A stretch of DNA of 59,270 nucleotides from a virus: IMG/VR virus record IMGVR_UViG_3300005096_000097, positions 1 through 59,270 of that record; one strand, written 5' to 3'. The notes under the pieces are model-generated. The model was not told the DNA's origin. It did no database searches and saw only the letters and a program-made list of their open reading frames with translations. Shown piece after piece: positions 16,598-24,407 of the stretch (position 1 is its first letter; the number at the start of each line of letters is the position of its first letter). A program made the position numbers and the translations under genes.

Positions 16598-17248
16598 ATG
16601 AAGTATCTTTCAATGTCCCTAGTTTCCTTGGTGCTTGCCCTCCTAATGGTTACATTTAGTTTCGCGGGGAAGAAACCAGGCGAGCGGGAACATGCAGAAC
16701 GCATTGCCATAAAATACAATGCCAAAGTTGAGGTCAAACTCTGGGATCACACCCGGGTGGACCTGCTCAATGACACCCACGCCTACGAAGTAGATTGGGT
16801 TCGGAAGTACGCCGAGGGTGTCGGGCAGGCTCTATACTATGGTGTGGTGACAAACAAGAAACCCGCTCTAATCCTTCTGGTGCGTGACTTGGTTAAAGAA
16901 TCACGTTACATCTACCGTGCTCAGACTGTCTGCGCACGCGCGGGTGTCGAACTCCATTTGGAAGTGATCCCAGCCGACCCAGTACGCAACTCCCTAACCA
17001 CAGCCCCACCCATATATCCACCGTATACACCCCCACCAGTGAAGGTGTATATGGTGTACGACCCTGTTGGTAAGGATTGGTTTGGGAAGACACTATTCAA
17101 CTTGTCAAGTTGGGGTCCTCAAACAGCGGCTGAGGTCTGGACCTCCCGAAAAGCTTGCGAGAAAGGCTTCTCGATATACCTTGGTGAGCGGTCAAAGCGG
17201 TCGAAAATCAAAGCCTTTGTGATAATACCCGCGAAAGACAATAAATAA
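16598..17248 (+). CDS. Secreted PD-(D/E)XK nuclease-like protein
   Basis: A 216-residue protein. Signal peptide about 1-23 (MKYLSMSLVSLVLALLMVTF...FAG). Residues 30-95 carry 'TRVDLLNDTHAYEVDWVRKY' then AEGVGQALYYGVVTNKKPAL, matching a known exported family with a restriction-endonuclease-like core (D..., ExD, K, then 'EaiGQaLyYg..T.kkp'). The C-terminal half is Pro-rich then basic. If active it would cut DNA outside the cytoplasm, perhaps competing DNA or lysed host DNA; activity is inferred from the fold pattern only. Confidence 0.6.
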   Translation: MKYLSMSLVSLVLALLMVTFSFAGKKPGEREHAERIAIKYNAKVEVKLWDHTRVDLLNDTHAYEVDWVRKYAEGVGQALYYGVVTNKKPALILLVRDLVKESRYIYRAQTVCARAGVELHLEVIPADPVRNSLTTAPPIYPPYTPPPVKVYMVYDPVGKDWFGKTLFNLSSWGPQTAAEVWTSRKACEKGFSIYLGERSKRSKIKAFVIIPAKDNK

Positions 17249-17598
17249 TGGCAAAGATATCCTTAACTGACCACTTCGGGCAGTCCATACCCCGTTTTGG
17301 GGCGGCTGGTGTCAAGAAGGCACTCATGGCAAAGTGGCATGACCCAGAGGTGGAGCCAATGGAATTTGCAATGGTGCATTGCGAACTATCGGAGTGCTTC
17401 ATTTTGCGGATAGGTGCTAACGTGCGAACCTGCACCTACCAATTGGTGTACTGGGACCACCCCGTTGGTGATGAAGTAAATGCGACAGAAGTCTGTATGG
17501 GTGCCATAACAGAGAACTTCACGCATAAAGAGCAGACTAAAGCAATCACCACTTTCTTGAAACTCTGTAAGAGAGACCCCTTGTATGAAGTTGCATGA
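17248..17598 (+). CDS. Hypothetical protein
   Basis: A 116-residue protein with seven Cys-region segments (HCELSECFILRIG, RTCTYQLVYW) and predicted beta strands. ATG overlaps the preceding stop (TAATG). No recognised family; it lies between the secreted nuclease-like and protease genes. Confidence 0.5.
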   Translation: MAKISLTDHFGQSIPRFGAAGVKKALMAKWHDPEVEPMEFAMVHCELSECFILRIGANVRTCTYQLVYWDHPVGDEVNATEVCMGAITENFTHKEQTKAITTFLKLCKRDPLYEVA

Positions 17599-17614
17599 GT
17601 CCAAGAGTTGCTAC

Positions 17615-17884
17615 ATGAAGATTGTCGAGGTGGATCACCCCTTTCTCCCTCAGGAAGCATACACTGGACCAGGTCGGGGCCAGTACACTATGGTGGGTGG
17701 GCATCCACAAATTCACAATGTGGTCCTAGAGTTGCTGAAACTCGACATTGTGTGGAGGGTGACCTGCGCCAAAGGGTACTTCCTGGTGATGGTCAGTGAG
17801 CCACACCGGTGGGGTGAAGTTGATGGTCCAATTCAACGAATCATTGGGCTGGCTATTGATACTGAATCAGGGGACGCCAAATGA
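17615..17884 (+). CDS. Hypothetical protein
   Basis: An 89-residue protein. The start at 17615 has AAGAG 7 bases upstream; a longer start at 17585 would overlap the previous gene by 14 bases. Beta-like segments VVLELLKLDIVWRVTC and GYFLVMVSE end with IIGLAIDTE. The next gene starts within its stop (ATGA). Function unknown. Confidence 0.45.
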   Translation: MKIVEVDHPFLPQEAYTGPGRGQYTMVGGHPQIHNVVLELLKLDIVWRVTCAKGYFLVMVSEPHRWGEVDGPIQRIIGLAIDTESGDAK

Positions 17885-18234
17885 GTGATACTCAAGAGAT
17901 AATCACACTTTTGAAAGCCCTTCTATCCGTTCAATCTGAGCAGAAGGCCCTGATGACTGCCACCGCGCTTCGTCAGAATGGCCAAGGTCGCCAGAACTCC
18001 CAGTGGAAGACCACAAACTCAGATCTGTCGAAACGATGTTTCCAAGCCCACAAGAAGGCAGGTGAACTGCTTACCCACCTCATCTCAGAAGTTGTCACCG
18101 AAATCGAAGACTTGGATAACTCGGATAGCTGGGATGTCAATTACTCCCTGTTCGAGATACTGGATAAGTATGGACACAAATTCCAACAATTCACGATGTT
18201 ACTTCAGACCCTCTCTCAGTTAGGAACCCCATGA
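17881..18234 (+). CDS. Hypothetical helical protein
   Basis: A 117-residue protein, almost all helix (EIITLLKALLSVQSEQKALM, CFQAHKKAGELLTHLISEVV), with ATGA overlaps at both ends. No signal peptide. It could be a cytoplasmic partner of the protease it precedes, but nothing in the sequence proves this. Confidence 0.5.
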   Translation: MSDTQEIITLLKALLSVQSEQKALMTATALRQNGQGRQNSQWKTTNSDLSKRCFQAHKKAGELLTHLISEVVTEIEDLDNSDSWDVNYSLFEILDKYGHKFQQFTMLLQTLSQLGTP

Positions 18235-19022
18235 AAGCAGTATTCTTCCTCCTCGCATTACTAGTCGTGACACCTGCCCTTGCCCAGCATGAGCCTAAGA
18301 TTCACCAATCTGTGGTTCGCATTTATATCCACACTGATGGGGACCGGTACCCAGATGCGTTTGGATCAGGGTTTATCGTTTCACCCACCCAGATTCTGAC
18401 GAATTGGCATGTGGTGGCCCGCCGTCGGCAGGACGAGATTGGCAATGACCGTTCCATCCAAGTGCGATTTGCGGATGGTTCCCGGAGCTTTGCGGCCGTT
18501 ATCCATCAAGACGAAATCTGGGACGTGGCTCTGCTCAAAATACACCCCACCAAGCTGAAACCCATTCCTTTTGGCAGCGACCCCCAGCCAACTCAGACAT
18601 ACACAACCCATGGGTTTGGTTTTGACTATGAGTACCGTGCCCGCGAGGGTATCATGACCAAGACCCGGTATGTACCCACCCAGGAGCAAGCTGGGGAATC
18701 TCCTGACTTATTTCTGTTAGAAGGACATGCTGCCTGGCGAGGGAGCAGTGGTGGACCTGTGACAGGTAAGGATGGTCGTATCGTGGGGATACTCCACCGC
18801 TCTAATGCCGTCCTCAATACCACCCTCGCGACCAACGTATCAAGGATTAAGATTGTTCTGGGTGATAAACTGAAGTTAGGAAGTAGTGATCCAAAATCAC
18901 CACCCTACATTCTCAGGAGCAAGCCCCCGCAAAGGGTGTCGAGCCCCATCCGTCCTAAGGGAGATACACTCCTTCGTTGGGTCCCTAAGATTCAGGGGTA
19001 TCCAAATGACTATCCTCTTTGA
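18231..19022 (+). CDS. Secreted trypsin-like serine protease (S1/HtrA type)
   Basis: A 263-residue protein. Signal peptide 1-19 (MKAVFFLLALLVVTPALAQ). Protease domain: GSGFIVSPTQILTNWHVV (H60), WDVALLKI (D98) and RGSSGGPVTGKDGRIVGIL (S173), the order and spacing of S1 proteases of the HtrA/V8 kind. No PDZ domain follows; the last 60 residues are a basic Pro/Ser tail. It would act in periplasm or medium. It is the second exported protease of the phage, after the Tat-dependent papain-like enzyme. Confidence 0.8.
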   Translation: MKAVFFLLALLVVTPALAQHEPKIHQSVVRIYIHTDGDRYPDAFGSGFIVSPTQILTNWHVVARRRQDEIGNDRSIQVRFADGSRSFAAVIHQDEIWDVALLKIHPTKLKPIPFGSDPQPTQTYTTHGFGFDYEYRAREGIMTKTRYVPTQEQAGESPDLFLLEGHAAWRGSSGGPVTGKDGRIVGILHRSNAVLNTTLATNVSRIKIVLGDKLKLGSSDPKSPPYILRSKPPQRVSSPIRPKGDTLLRWVPKIQGYPNDYPL

Positions 19023-19290
19023 AGTGACAATTCAAGTGCGAAACTTGGTGACCAAGCTTCTCTTTCCTCAGGAACCCTGTCTCGGGAGTATTTGCCGTGT
19101 TGTCGAACAGGTTTTTGCGGATAATGATAAAATTGCTGAGGGTATGGTTGCTCTCATCCTGAGTGTTGGCGACGGCGATGGTGGTAAATCCACAGTGCTA
19201 GAGGTTGGCGACGAGATTACCTTTTCGGACGACGTCGGGCAAATCGGTTTTCTGGATGTTCAGACAAGGACCCTCTTTGATGTCAGCTAA
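19006..19290 (+). CDS. Hypothetical protein
   Basis: A 94-residue protein beginning MTILFEVTIQVRNLV, overlapping the protease 3' end by 17 bases. Beta-strand pattern with GDGDGGKSTVLEVGDEITFS near the end. The Gly/Asp run is not a P-loop. Function unknown. Confidence 0.45.
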   Translation: MTILFEVTIQVRNLVTKLLFPQEPCLGSICRVVEQVFADNDKIAEGMVALILSVGDGDGGKSTVLEVGDEITFSDDVGQIGFLDVQTRTLFDVS

Positions 19291-19546
19291 ACAGCACTTA
19301 CCAACAATCACCTCCGCAACCCTCGACGGCATGCTAGCCTCCATGTCTAAGGATTTGCAGATACATGACTGGGTTGCCAAGTTGTGCCGGGAGAACCCAC
19401 AAATCGTCTATGTCTTGGACATGTTACCCTCCGAGTCTAAGTCGTCCCTGCTTGTGGCCTCCATGGTATACAAAATGCTGGATTCACAACTGGAAGCTGA
19501 CCAGATGAACAAAGACTTTGGACTAACTGGAGACACACATGAGTAA
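19280..19546 (+). CDS. Small helical protein, paralog 1 of 2
   Basis: An 88-residue protein, start ATGTCAGCTAA overlapping the previous stop. Residues 36-74 (WVAKLCRENPQIVYVLDMLP, then LLVASMVYKMLDSQ) match the next gene (RWIEQMATENPGILRVVMAI, then LLVYKLLEAQ). The pair arose by tandem duplication. Helical, cytoplasmic, function unknown. Confidence 0.55.
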   Translation: MSAKQHLPTITSATLDGMLASMSKDLQIHDWVAKLCRENPQIVYVLDMLPSESKSSLLVASMVYKMLDSQLEADQMNKDFGLTGDTHE

Positions 19547-19808
19547 ACCTGGTCACCCTCGACTCCCCGAGGAGGCATTTGATAGGCTCACCGCCGAATT
19601 AAATGGCGATCCTGATACGGTCCCCAGGTGGATTGAACAAATGGCCACAGAGAATCCTGGTATCCTTAGGGTCGTGATGGCCATCACCGGGGGTAACGCA
19701 AGCGTCCGATCTGCCCTCCTGGTTTACAAGCTACTTGAGGCACAACCTGATCCACAACCACCAGAGGACGATGAATTCTGGTGGGATATCAACCCAAGTC
19801 AGAATTAA
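19539..19808 (+). CDS. Small helical protein, paralog 2 of 2
   Basis: An 89-residue protein, related to the preceding gene over about 45 residues ('W.......ENP.i..v.......s..s.Llv.k.L..Q'). It ends in an acidic, Trp-containing tail (EDDEFWWDI). GGAG lies 8 bases upstream inside the preceding gene. Last gene of this transcription unit before a new promoter. Confidence 0.55.
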   Translation: MSKPGHPRLPEEAFDRLTAELNGDPDTVPRWIEQMATENPGILRVVMAITGGNASVRSALLVYKLLEAQPDPQPPEDDEFWWDINPSQN

Positions 19809-19810
19809 AC

Positions 19811-19839
19811 TTGACAGATGTCCTTTCCTCAGGTAGACT
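19811..19839 (+). promoter_or_regulatory. Rightward sigma70-type promoter
   Basis: TTGACA, 17-base spacer, TAGACT, followed by AGGGGTGTACGAGTTACT. The same post -10 wording recurs at the promoter near 30951. It should drive the small membrane protein and the SPFH gene. Confidence 0.65.
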
Positions 19840-19890
19840 AGGGGTGTACGAGTTACTTTTCCCCTGGAACCCTTACTGAAGGACACTTCT

Positions 19891-19902
19891 ATGAAATACT
19901 AA
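19891..19902 (+). other. Three-codon minigene-like ORF (M-K-Y-stop) in a leader
   Basis: ATGAAATACTAA preceded by GAAGGA at 7 bases, an almost ideal ribosome-binding site, inside the 5' leader of the SPFH unit. It may be a minigene or a leader affecting downstream translation; it could also be chance. Confidence 0.25.
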
Positions 19903-19927
19903 TCAAACTGTGCCATGAGGAGGTAGT

Positions 19928-20170
19928 ATGATGTTCTTACTCCGCTGGCCAGGCATGCTTCTCATGTCTCTGGCATTTGCTTACGTCCTGTTTCGAGTAT
20001 TTATCTGGGCTCTAACCAGTTCCCGTATCTCGAACGCCATCAATCGGGTATCTGATCCGTTGATTGAATCATCCGAGACTCCTCCTGCGTCTCCACCTTT
20101 TGATAAGCGTAAAGCTTCCGAGAGTCTGATGCAGGAAATTAGACGATCACGACCCCATAACAAATCTTAA
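19928..20170 (+). CDS. Small membrane protein
   Basis: An 80-residue protein with one N-terminal membrane helix (about 4-29, LRWPGMLLMSLAFAYVLFRV) and a hydrophilic tail (residues 30-80, ending SLMQEIRRSRPHNKS). GGAGG lies 5 bases before the first ATG. It is directly before the SPFH gene, so a partner role at the membrane is plausible. Confidence 0.55.
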   Translation: MMFLLRWPGMLLMSLAFAYVLFRVFIWALTSSRISNAINRVSDPLIESSETPPASPPFDKRKASESLMQEIRRSRPHNKS

Positions 20171-20183
20171 AGGAACAGCGACA

Positions 20184-21536
20184 ATGCGTACTTCAAGTAC
20201 AATCAAACTCTATGCGGCAGGTGGTGCCGTAATTATTGCATTACTACTCGGACTTGGCGTCTTCTTTGGAGCCGTCGGTTACAATGTTGATCAGAATTAC
20301 CAAGTTGTCCAAGGCGTCACCGGCTCTGTCCGTATCCAGGACAAACCAGGTTACTACTACAAAGGCTTTGCGACGATTACCAATTATCCTCGGACCCTCG
20401 AAGGCGCCTATTCGGCACACCCTCTCGAAGGGGACCCCACGGATACTTCGATTCGCGTTACATTCAATGATTCGGGCACCGCTCAGGTTTCGAGTTATGT
20501 GAAAGTCCAGATGCCATCAGACCCTGTGAAACGGCGTAAGTTGCATCAAGATTTCCAAGGTAACTTCGCGAGTATCAAGGTTGCAATTCGAGCCCACCTC
20601 GTCAATTGTATCAAAGCCAGTGGACCTGTGATGTCCGCGTCAGAGAATCAAGCCTCTCGTAAGGCCGAGTTCAACCACATTGTGGAAGCTCAGCTTGCCA
20701 ATGGTCTCTACAAGATGCGTAGAACGAAGATCACACTCGATGATTTGACTGAGATTGTTGACGCAGGTGTCGACAAAGACGGGAATCGGGTTACTAAAGA
20801 GAAGAAGGCTGTTGTGAATGCCACACAGATTGTCAACAACAAAGATGGACAGCCCATCGTTATCCAGACGTCGCCACTGAAATCCTACGGTATCACAATC
20901 ATGCAGTTCTCGATCACCGAGACCCAGTATGATGAAGCTACCCTTCGGCAGTTTGCCGCTAAGAAAGAGTCTTACCTCAATGCCGAGAAGTCAAAAGCTC
21001 AGCGACAAGAAGAAGTTCAATCCCGTCTGATGATCCAAGAGAAGGGTCGCCGCCAAGTCGCGGAGATTCAAGCTGAAGAGAATCAGAAGAAGGAACGTGC
21101 TTTGATTCAGGCTACCCAGGCTGAAGAAGTTGCCGAGATCGCCAAACGTCAGGCAGTTATTGCTGCGGAACAGCGAGTCGAGGTTGCCTTGCAACTGAAG
21201 ACTGAAAGTGAAACGCTTCGAGACATCGCGGGAATCAACGCTGAAACGGCTGAGCTTGATAAGAAAGCTGTTATCTCGTCTGCCGAGGCTCGACAGCAGG
21301 AGATCGAAATTGGCGGTGGTATCACTGAAGCCCAGCGTGTCCTTGCTGAGATTAAAGCAGACAGAGATGTCAAAGTCGCTATTGCACTCGCCAAAGTCAA
21401 GACACCTGGTGTCGTGATGGTTGGCGGCGGTGGTTCTGGTGGGAGCGGAAACGTCATGGAGAACCTCATCAACATGTGGTTGCTGAAATCCAATGGTATT
21501 CTGGAACCTGTTGTCGAAGACGCAGATGATGAATAA
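20184..21536 (+). CDS. SPFH/band-7 (stomatin/prohibitin-like) membrane protein
   Basis: A 450-residue protein. Membrane helix at about 9-32 (LYAAGGAVIIALLLGLGVFF), SPFH-like beta/alpha domain about 35-260 (YQVVQGVTGSVRIQDKPGYY, SYGITIMQFSITETQYDEAT), then a long Ala/Glu/Lys coiled coil (about 265-405) and a Gly-rich tail. This is the flotillin/HflK-like order. Such proteins form large membrane rings. Their presence in a phage is unusual; a role in shielding or remodelling the host membrane is inference. A strong terminator follows, so it is well isolated from the next unit. Confidence 0.75.
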   Translation: MRTSSTIKLYAAGGAVIIALLLGLGVFFGAVGYNVDQNYQVVQGVTGSVRIQDKPGYYYKGFATITNYPRTLEGAYSAHPLEGDPTDTSIRVTFNDSGTAQVSSYVKVQMPSDPVKRRKLHQDFQGNFASIKVAIRAHLVNCIKASGPVMSASENQASRKAEFNHIVEAQLANGLYKMRRTKITLDDLTEIVDAGVDKDGNRVTKEKKAVVNATQIVNNKDGQPIVIQTSPLKSYGITIMQFSITETQYDEATLRQFAAKKESYLNAEKSKAQRQEEVQSRLMIQEKGRRQVAEIQAEENQKKERALIQATQAEEVAEIAKRQAVIAAEQRVEVALQLKTESETLRDIAGINAETAELDKKAVISSAEARQQEIEIGGGITEAQRVLAEIKADRDVKVAIALAKVKTPGVVMVGGGGSGGSGNVMENLINMWLLKSNGILEPVVEDADDE

Positions 21537-21586
21537 GTTGACTTGAGAAGAGTTGTTATCGGTTTGACTTACGCCGATAAATAGTT

Positions 21587-21625
21587 GCGGGGTGGTGTGG
21601 CAGGCTTCACCACCCCGCTTTTTAT
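21587..21625 (+). terminator. Rho-independent terminator after the SPFH gene
   Basis: Perfect 11-bp stem GCGGGGTGGTG/CACCACCCCGC with a 10-base loop, followed by TTTTTATT. A smaller hairpin (TATCGG/CCGATA, 21558-21580) precedes it. Confidence 0.9.
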
Positions 21626-21645
21626 TACCCTATTATGGAATTCAG

Positions 21646-21933
21646 ATGGCAACCGCATACACAATGCTGGATGATAAGCTCATCCGTGACCCCGCCGTAG
21701 ATACAACTCTGGACACCACCCGCTACACGACACTTGAAGACACCCAGAGGTATTGGGTAGGGTTCCGCGCAGGGACGCAGGCAGTCTACCTAATCGCCTT
21801 TGGCTACTTCGAGGATAGACGGGACTACATTGTTTGCAACTCCCCGGGTGAGTTGCTCCAAGCCTTGAAACTTGTCAGGACGGCATTCCCCGCGAAGAAC
21901 TCCAGAACGAAGTCCCCCAGAAAGAAGAAATGA
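21646..21933 (+). CDS. Small protein, paralog A of a three-gene tandem family
   Basis: A 95-residue protein, start MATAYTMLDD, placed after the terminator. It shares the pattern 'Y.....W......f.V.f.......i.C..pG..lQAL.lVr.Af' with the next two genes (here VCNSPGELLQALKLVRTAFP). Basic tail SRTKSPRKKK. Function unknown. Confidence 0.55.
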   Translation: MATAYTMLDDKLIRDPAVDTTLDTTRYTTLEDTQRYWVGFRAGTQAVYLIAFGYFEDRRDYIVCNSPGELLQALKLVRTAFPAKNSRTKSPRKKK

Positions 21934-21934
21934 C

Positions 21935-22195
21935 ATGTCTACCTACCAGATGACGGAGAATGGTGGATTGATACCCATGCCCGAGGATACCACCGACTCT
22001 TCCCCATACCATACAATCCTGGACGAGGACCCTGTCTGGGGTTTGCAGAAGGAATCGGATCCAAATATGTTCCGCGTGTCCTTTGAATTAACTGGGGTGG
22101 GTGGACCTACGCACCATACCATTTCCTGTAGGGGCCCCGGACGTTATGTCCAAGCTCTTGCGCTTGTAAAATCTGCTCTCACACCAGGGAATTAA
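21935..22195 (+). CDS. Small protein, paralog B of the tandem family
   Basis: An 86-residue protein (MSTYQMTENGG...). It shares DPVWGLQKESDPNMFRVSFE and SCRGPGRYVQALALVKSAL with its neighbours. It begins one base after the previous stop and ends at the start of the third copy, so the three are one transcript. Function unknown. Confidence 0.55.
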   Translation: MSTYQMTENGGLIPMPEDTTDSSPYHTILDEDPVWGLQKESDPNMFRVSFELTGVGGPTHHTISCRGPGRYVQALALVKSALTPGN

Positions 22196-22468
22196 ATGCC
22201 TTCTTACACACTCGACCATCAGAGTACCCTTCAAGCTACGGAATGTGACCGCACCCCCACCCAAGAAGATCGGGAACGTCGGTACTATACAATTCACCAG
22301 GAACCTGGTCTATGGGTTAGTCAGCGAAAGGGCATATCACAGCAGTTTCTAGTGACTGTGAGTTTCCCTGAGGTCCCCGAGGCTGAGTCCCACACTGTTT
22401 TCTGTGAGGGGTTCGGCAAATGCCTCCAAGCCATATCCACTGTTAGGTCTGCGTTCCCCTCCAGATAG
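22196..22468 (+). CDS. Small protein, paralog C of the tandem family
   Basis: A 90-residue protein ending FCEGFGKCLQAISTVRSAFP, the same closing motif as the two genes before it, and with the W-containing strand LWVSQRKGISQQFLVTVSFP. Tandem triplication followed by divergence is the simplest explanation. Function unknown. Confidence 0.55.
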   Translation: MPSYTLDHQSTLQATECDRTPTQEDRERRYYTIHQEPGLWVSQRKGISQQFLVTVSFPEVPEAESHTVFCEGFGKCLQAISTVRSAFPSR

Positions 22469-22515
22469 AGACCCAGGTTTCGTTATCTCGGAAATTATAC
22501 CTCAGGAGAAGTAAA

Positions 22516-23085
22516 TTGGAAGTCCTCAACTACCCACACCCATCTCTACGATTCAAGACTCATCAGCTCCTACGAGTTGATGACCACATCCGCAACGTCG
22601 CTGCCAAAATGGCGGAAACGATGGTTTCCGAACAAGGTGCCGGCTTGTCTGCCAACCAGGTTGGATTACCCTTCAGTATGGTCGTCGTTAAGATCGACAA
22701 AGACAACGAGGCCGCGTTCATTAACCCGGTGATTAAACCCTTTGGAAAGATTGAGTCGAAGCTCGAAGGCTGTCTCTCACTCCTTGACTGTGAGCCTATC
22801 CGGGTGAAGAGACATACGAAAGTTCGGTTGACTGCTTGGGATTTGTATGGCAACAACCTAGATGAAGTGTTCACTGGTCCAATGGCTCGTGTGCTCCAGC
22901 ATGAGTGTGATCATCTAAACGCAATCTTAATCAGTGATAAGGCCGATGCCACTCAGGCAAGGCAAATTGCTCCTTACCTTCGAGAATGTGAAGCTGCTTG
23001 GAACAAGTATCCTCAGCTCATCCACGCCGAGGAATTTAATTCGCTCCTGGAGGCATATTGTGGTGTGAAGGTGCCAGTGGCATAA
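22516..23085 (+). CDS. def: Peptide deformylase
   Basis: A 189-residue protein, TTG start with AGGAG 7 bases upstream. All three motifs are present: GAGLSANQVG (about 41-50), EGCLSLLD (about 83-90) and QHECDHLNAIL (about 128-138, the HExxH metal site). It removes formyl groups from new proteins. Phage deformylases are known from marine viruses and are thought to sustain protein maturation during infection. The C-terminal helix after the HECDH motif is longer than in minimal forms. Confidence 0.85.
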   Translation: MEVLNYPHPSLRFKTHQLLRVDDHIRNVAAKMAETMVSEQGAGLSANQVGLPFSMVVVKIDKDNEAAFINPVIKPFGKIESKLEGCLSLLDCEPIRVKRHTKVRLTAWDLYGNNLDEVFTGPMARVLQHECDHLNAILISDKADATQARQIAPYLRECEAAWNKYPQLIHAEEFNSLLEAYCGVKVPVA

Positions 23086-23104
23086 TGACTTGGGTCATGC
23101 TGAG

Positions 23105-23314
23105 GTGCATATCCCTGACAGTAGTCCTATTCCTCACCCATTTCTCGCACTTGTGATTCTGGGGTACTATAATGGGCAGAGACTCTTGACAAACTCCGAA
23201 TCTAGCGTATACTTATGGTGTGAAGAGACAGATTGCCCGTACCTCCAAGTCCCTGGTACGGTGTGGTGTAAGAAACATGGACTGCGAAACCCCTGTAAGG
23301 ATTTAGACACATGA
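23105..23314 (+). CDS. Small membrane-anchored Cys/His protein, paralog 1
   Basis: About 69 residues from a GTG start (a TTG at 23090 is also possible). A hydrophobic N-terminus (FLALVILGYYNG) precedes CEETDCPYLQVPGTVWCKKHGL. The C-x5-C-P-Y ... W-C-x2-H-x-L-R signature is shared with the next gene and could bind zinc. Start uncertain. Function unknown. Confidence 0.5.
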   Translation: MHIPDSSPIPHPFLALVILGYYNGQRLLTNSESSVYLWCEETDCPYLQVPGTVWCKKHGLRNPCKDLDT

Positions 23315-23556
23315 TACCTCTGAGCGTGGTCATCCTTCTAATGTTGGCAACTGTCGCGTGTACCACAGCCTATCTGGAGTATGCGGATAAGCAACTCCTC
23401 GCGACCGCCATGAAATCGAAAACAACCGGGAGATGCGAGGAATTGAAGTGTCCATACCCTCGGCTACCTGGGAAACCCTGGTGTGAGGGTCACGAACTAC
23501 GTAAACGTTTTCAAATCCCTGAGGTTCCCGTACAGGATAAGGATTTAGACATATGA
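23311..23556 (+). CDS. Small membrane-anchored Cys/His protein, paralog 2
   Basis: An 81-residue protein. Membrane helix about 3-20 (PLSVVILLMLATVACTTA), then CEELKCPYPRLPGKPWCEGH, and end DKDLDI, parallel to the previous gene's end KDLDT. Overlaps both neighbours by 4 bases (ATGA). A membrane-tethered zinc mini-protein is the best description. Confidence 0.6.
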   Translation: MIPLSVVILLMLATVACTTAYLEYADKQLLATAMKSKTTGRCEELKCPYPRLPGKPWCEGHELRKRFQIPEVPVQDKDLDI

Positions 23557-24407
23557 GACTGATTTATTTGCATGGTCAACAGGAAGACGACCGAGTCGAC
23601 CACATCACATTCCCAACCGGTGAACAGCACATCCGTATCCGTGGCTTGGAAGCCGGTGAGGATGTAACCATCGTTTACAACGAACCCTCGGGTCGCGACC
23701 TCATAAAGCTAGGTCTTGCGGTCAATATCTGTCGCCGGGCTCGGGTTGGCTCCATGACGCTCGTGATGCCCTTCATCCCGTATGCCCGACAGGACACTTG
23801 TTTCGTCGAGTCCGATCCACTGTCCATCGATGTGTTCGCTCGGTTGTTGAACACCTTTGAGTTTGACCGGGTCCTTGTTGCGGACCCACATTCTCTGGTG
23901 AGCCCAGCTCTTATCAGGAATGTTGAGGTCATTCACCAGCATGAGATTGCCGCAGCAGCAGTAATGGATTTGGTAGAGAACCTTAGTGATCCCATCGCTC
24001 TGGTTGCTCCGGACTTAGGGGCAGCAAAGAAGATCAAGAAGCTTCAGCAGTATCTCGCTGATACAGAAGACATCCTGTTACCAGTAATCCAGTGTGACAA
24101 GACCCGGGACCCAGTGACGGGTAAAATCACTGGGTTCAAGATACTGGATGGGGACCCGGACGACCCAGTTGCCCATCATTGCATTATGATCGATGATTTG
24201 GCCGACGCAGGAGGTACATTTCTGGGACTTGCGGACGTTATCCAACAAGCAGGAGCCTCCGGTCAGTCGCTTTACGTCACCCATGGCATATTCTCGAAGG
24301 GGACAGATCACATTGTCGAGAAGTTCTCCCATGTATACGCAACTGGGTCATTCAAGGCCCAACCAGGTGTGATTCTGGTTAAAATCCGCTCGGAGTATTA
24401 TGTCTAA
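23553..24407 (+). CDS. Ribose-phosphate pyrophosphokinase-like protein (candidate NARP1 Adps)
   Basis: A 284-residue PRPP synthetase-family protein. It keeps FPTGEQHIRI, PFIPYARQD, SDPLSIDVFARLL, ADPHS and the PRPP loop MIDDLADAGGT (about 211-221). Family enzymes make PRPP from ribose-5-phosphate and ATP. In phages, Prs-like proteins paired with NAMPT-like proteins were described as NAD+ reconstitution pathway 1, where the Prs-like Adps makes ADP-ribose pyrophosphate instead. A NAMPT-like gene lies 3.7 kb downstream in the same run. Substrate choice cannot be read from motifs. Confidence 0.75.
   Translation: MRLIYLHGQQEDDRVDHITFPTGEQHIRIRGLEAGEDVTIVYNEPSGRDLIKLGLAVNICRRARVGSMTLVMPFIPYARQDTCFVESDPLSIDVFARLLNTFEFDRVLVADPHSLVSPALIRNVEVIHQHEIAAAAVMDLVENLSDPIALVAPDLGAAKKIKKLQQYLADTEDILLPVIQCDKTRDPVTGKITGFKILDGDPDDPVAHHCIMIDDLADAGGTFLGLADVIQQAGASGQSLYVTHGIFSKGTDHIVEKFSHVYATGSFKAQPGVILVKIRSEYYV

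Noticed and set aside
19006-19290. GDGDGGKST read as a Walker A P-loop
   Set aside because: The segment is Gly-rich and ends GGKST, but no hydrophobic strand or Walker B follows in this 94-residue protein.
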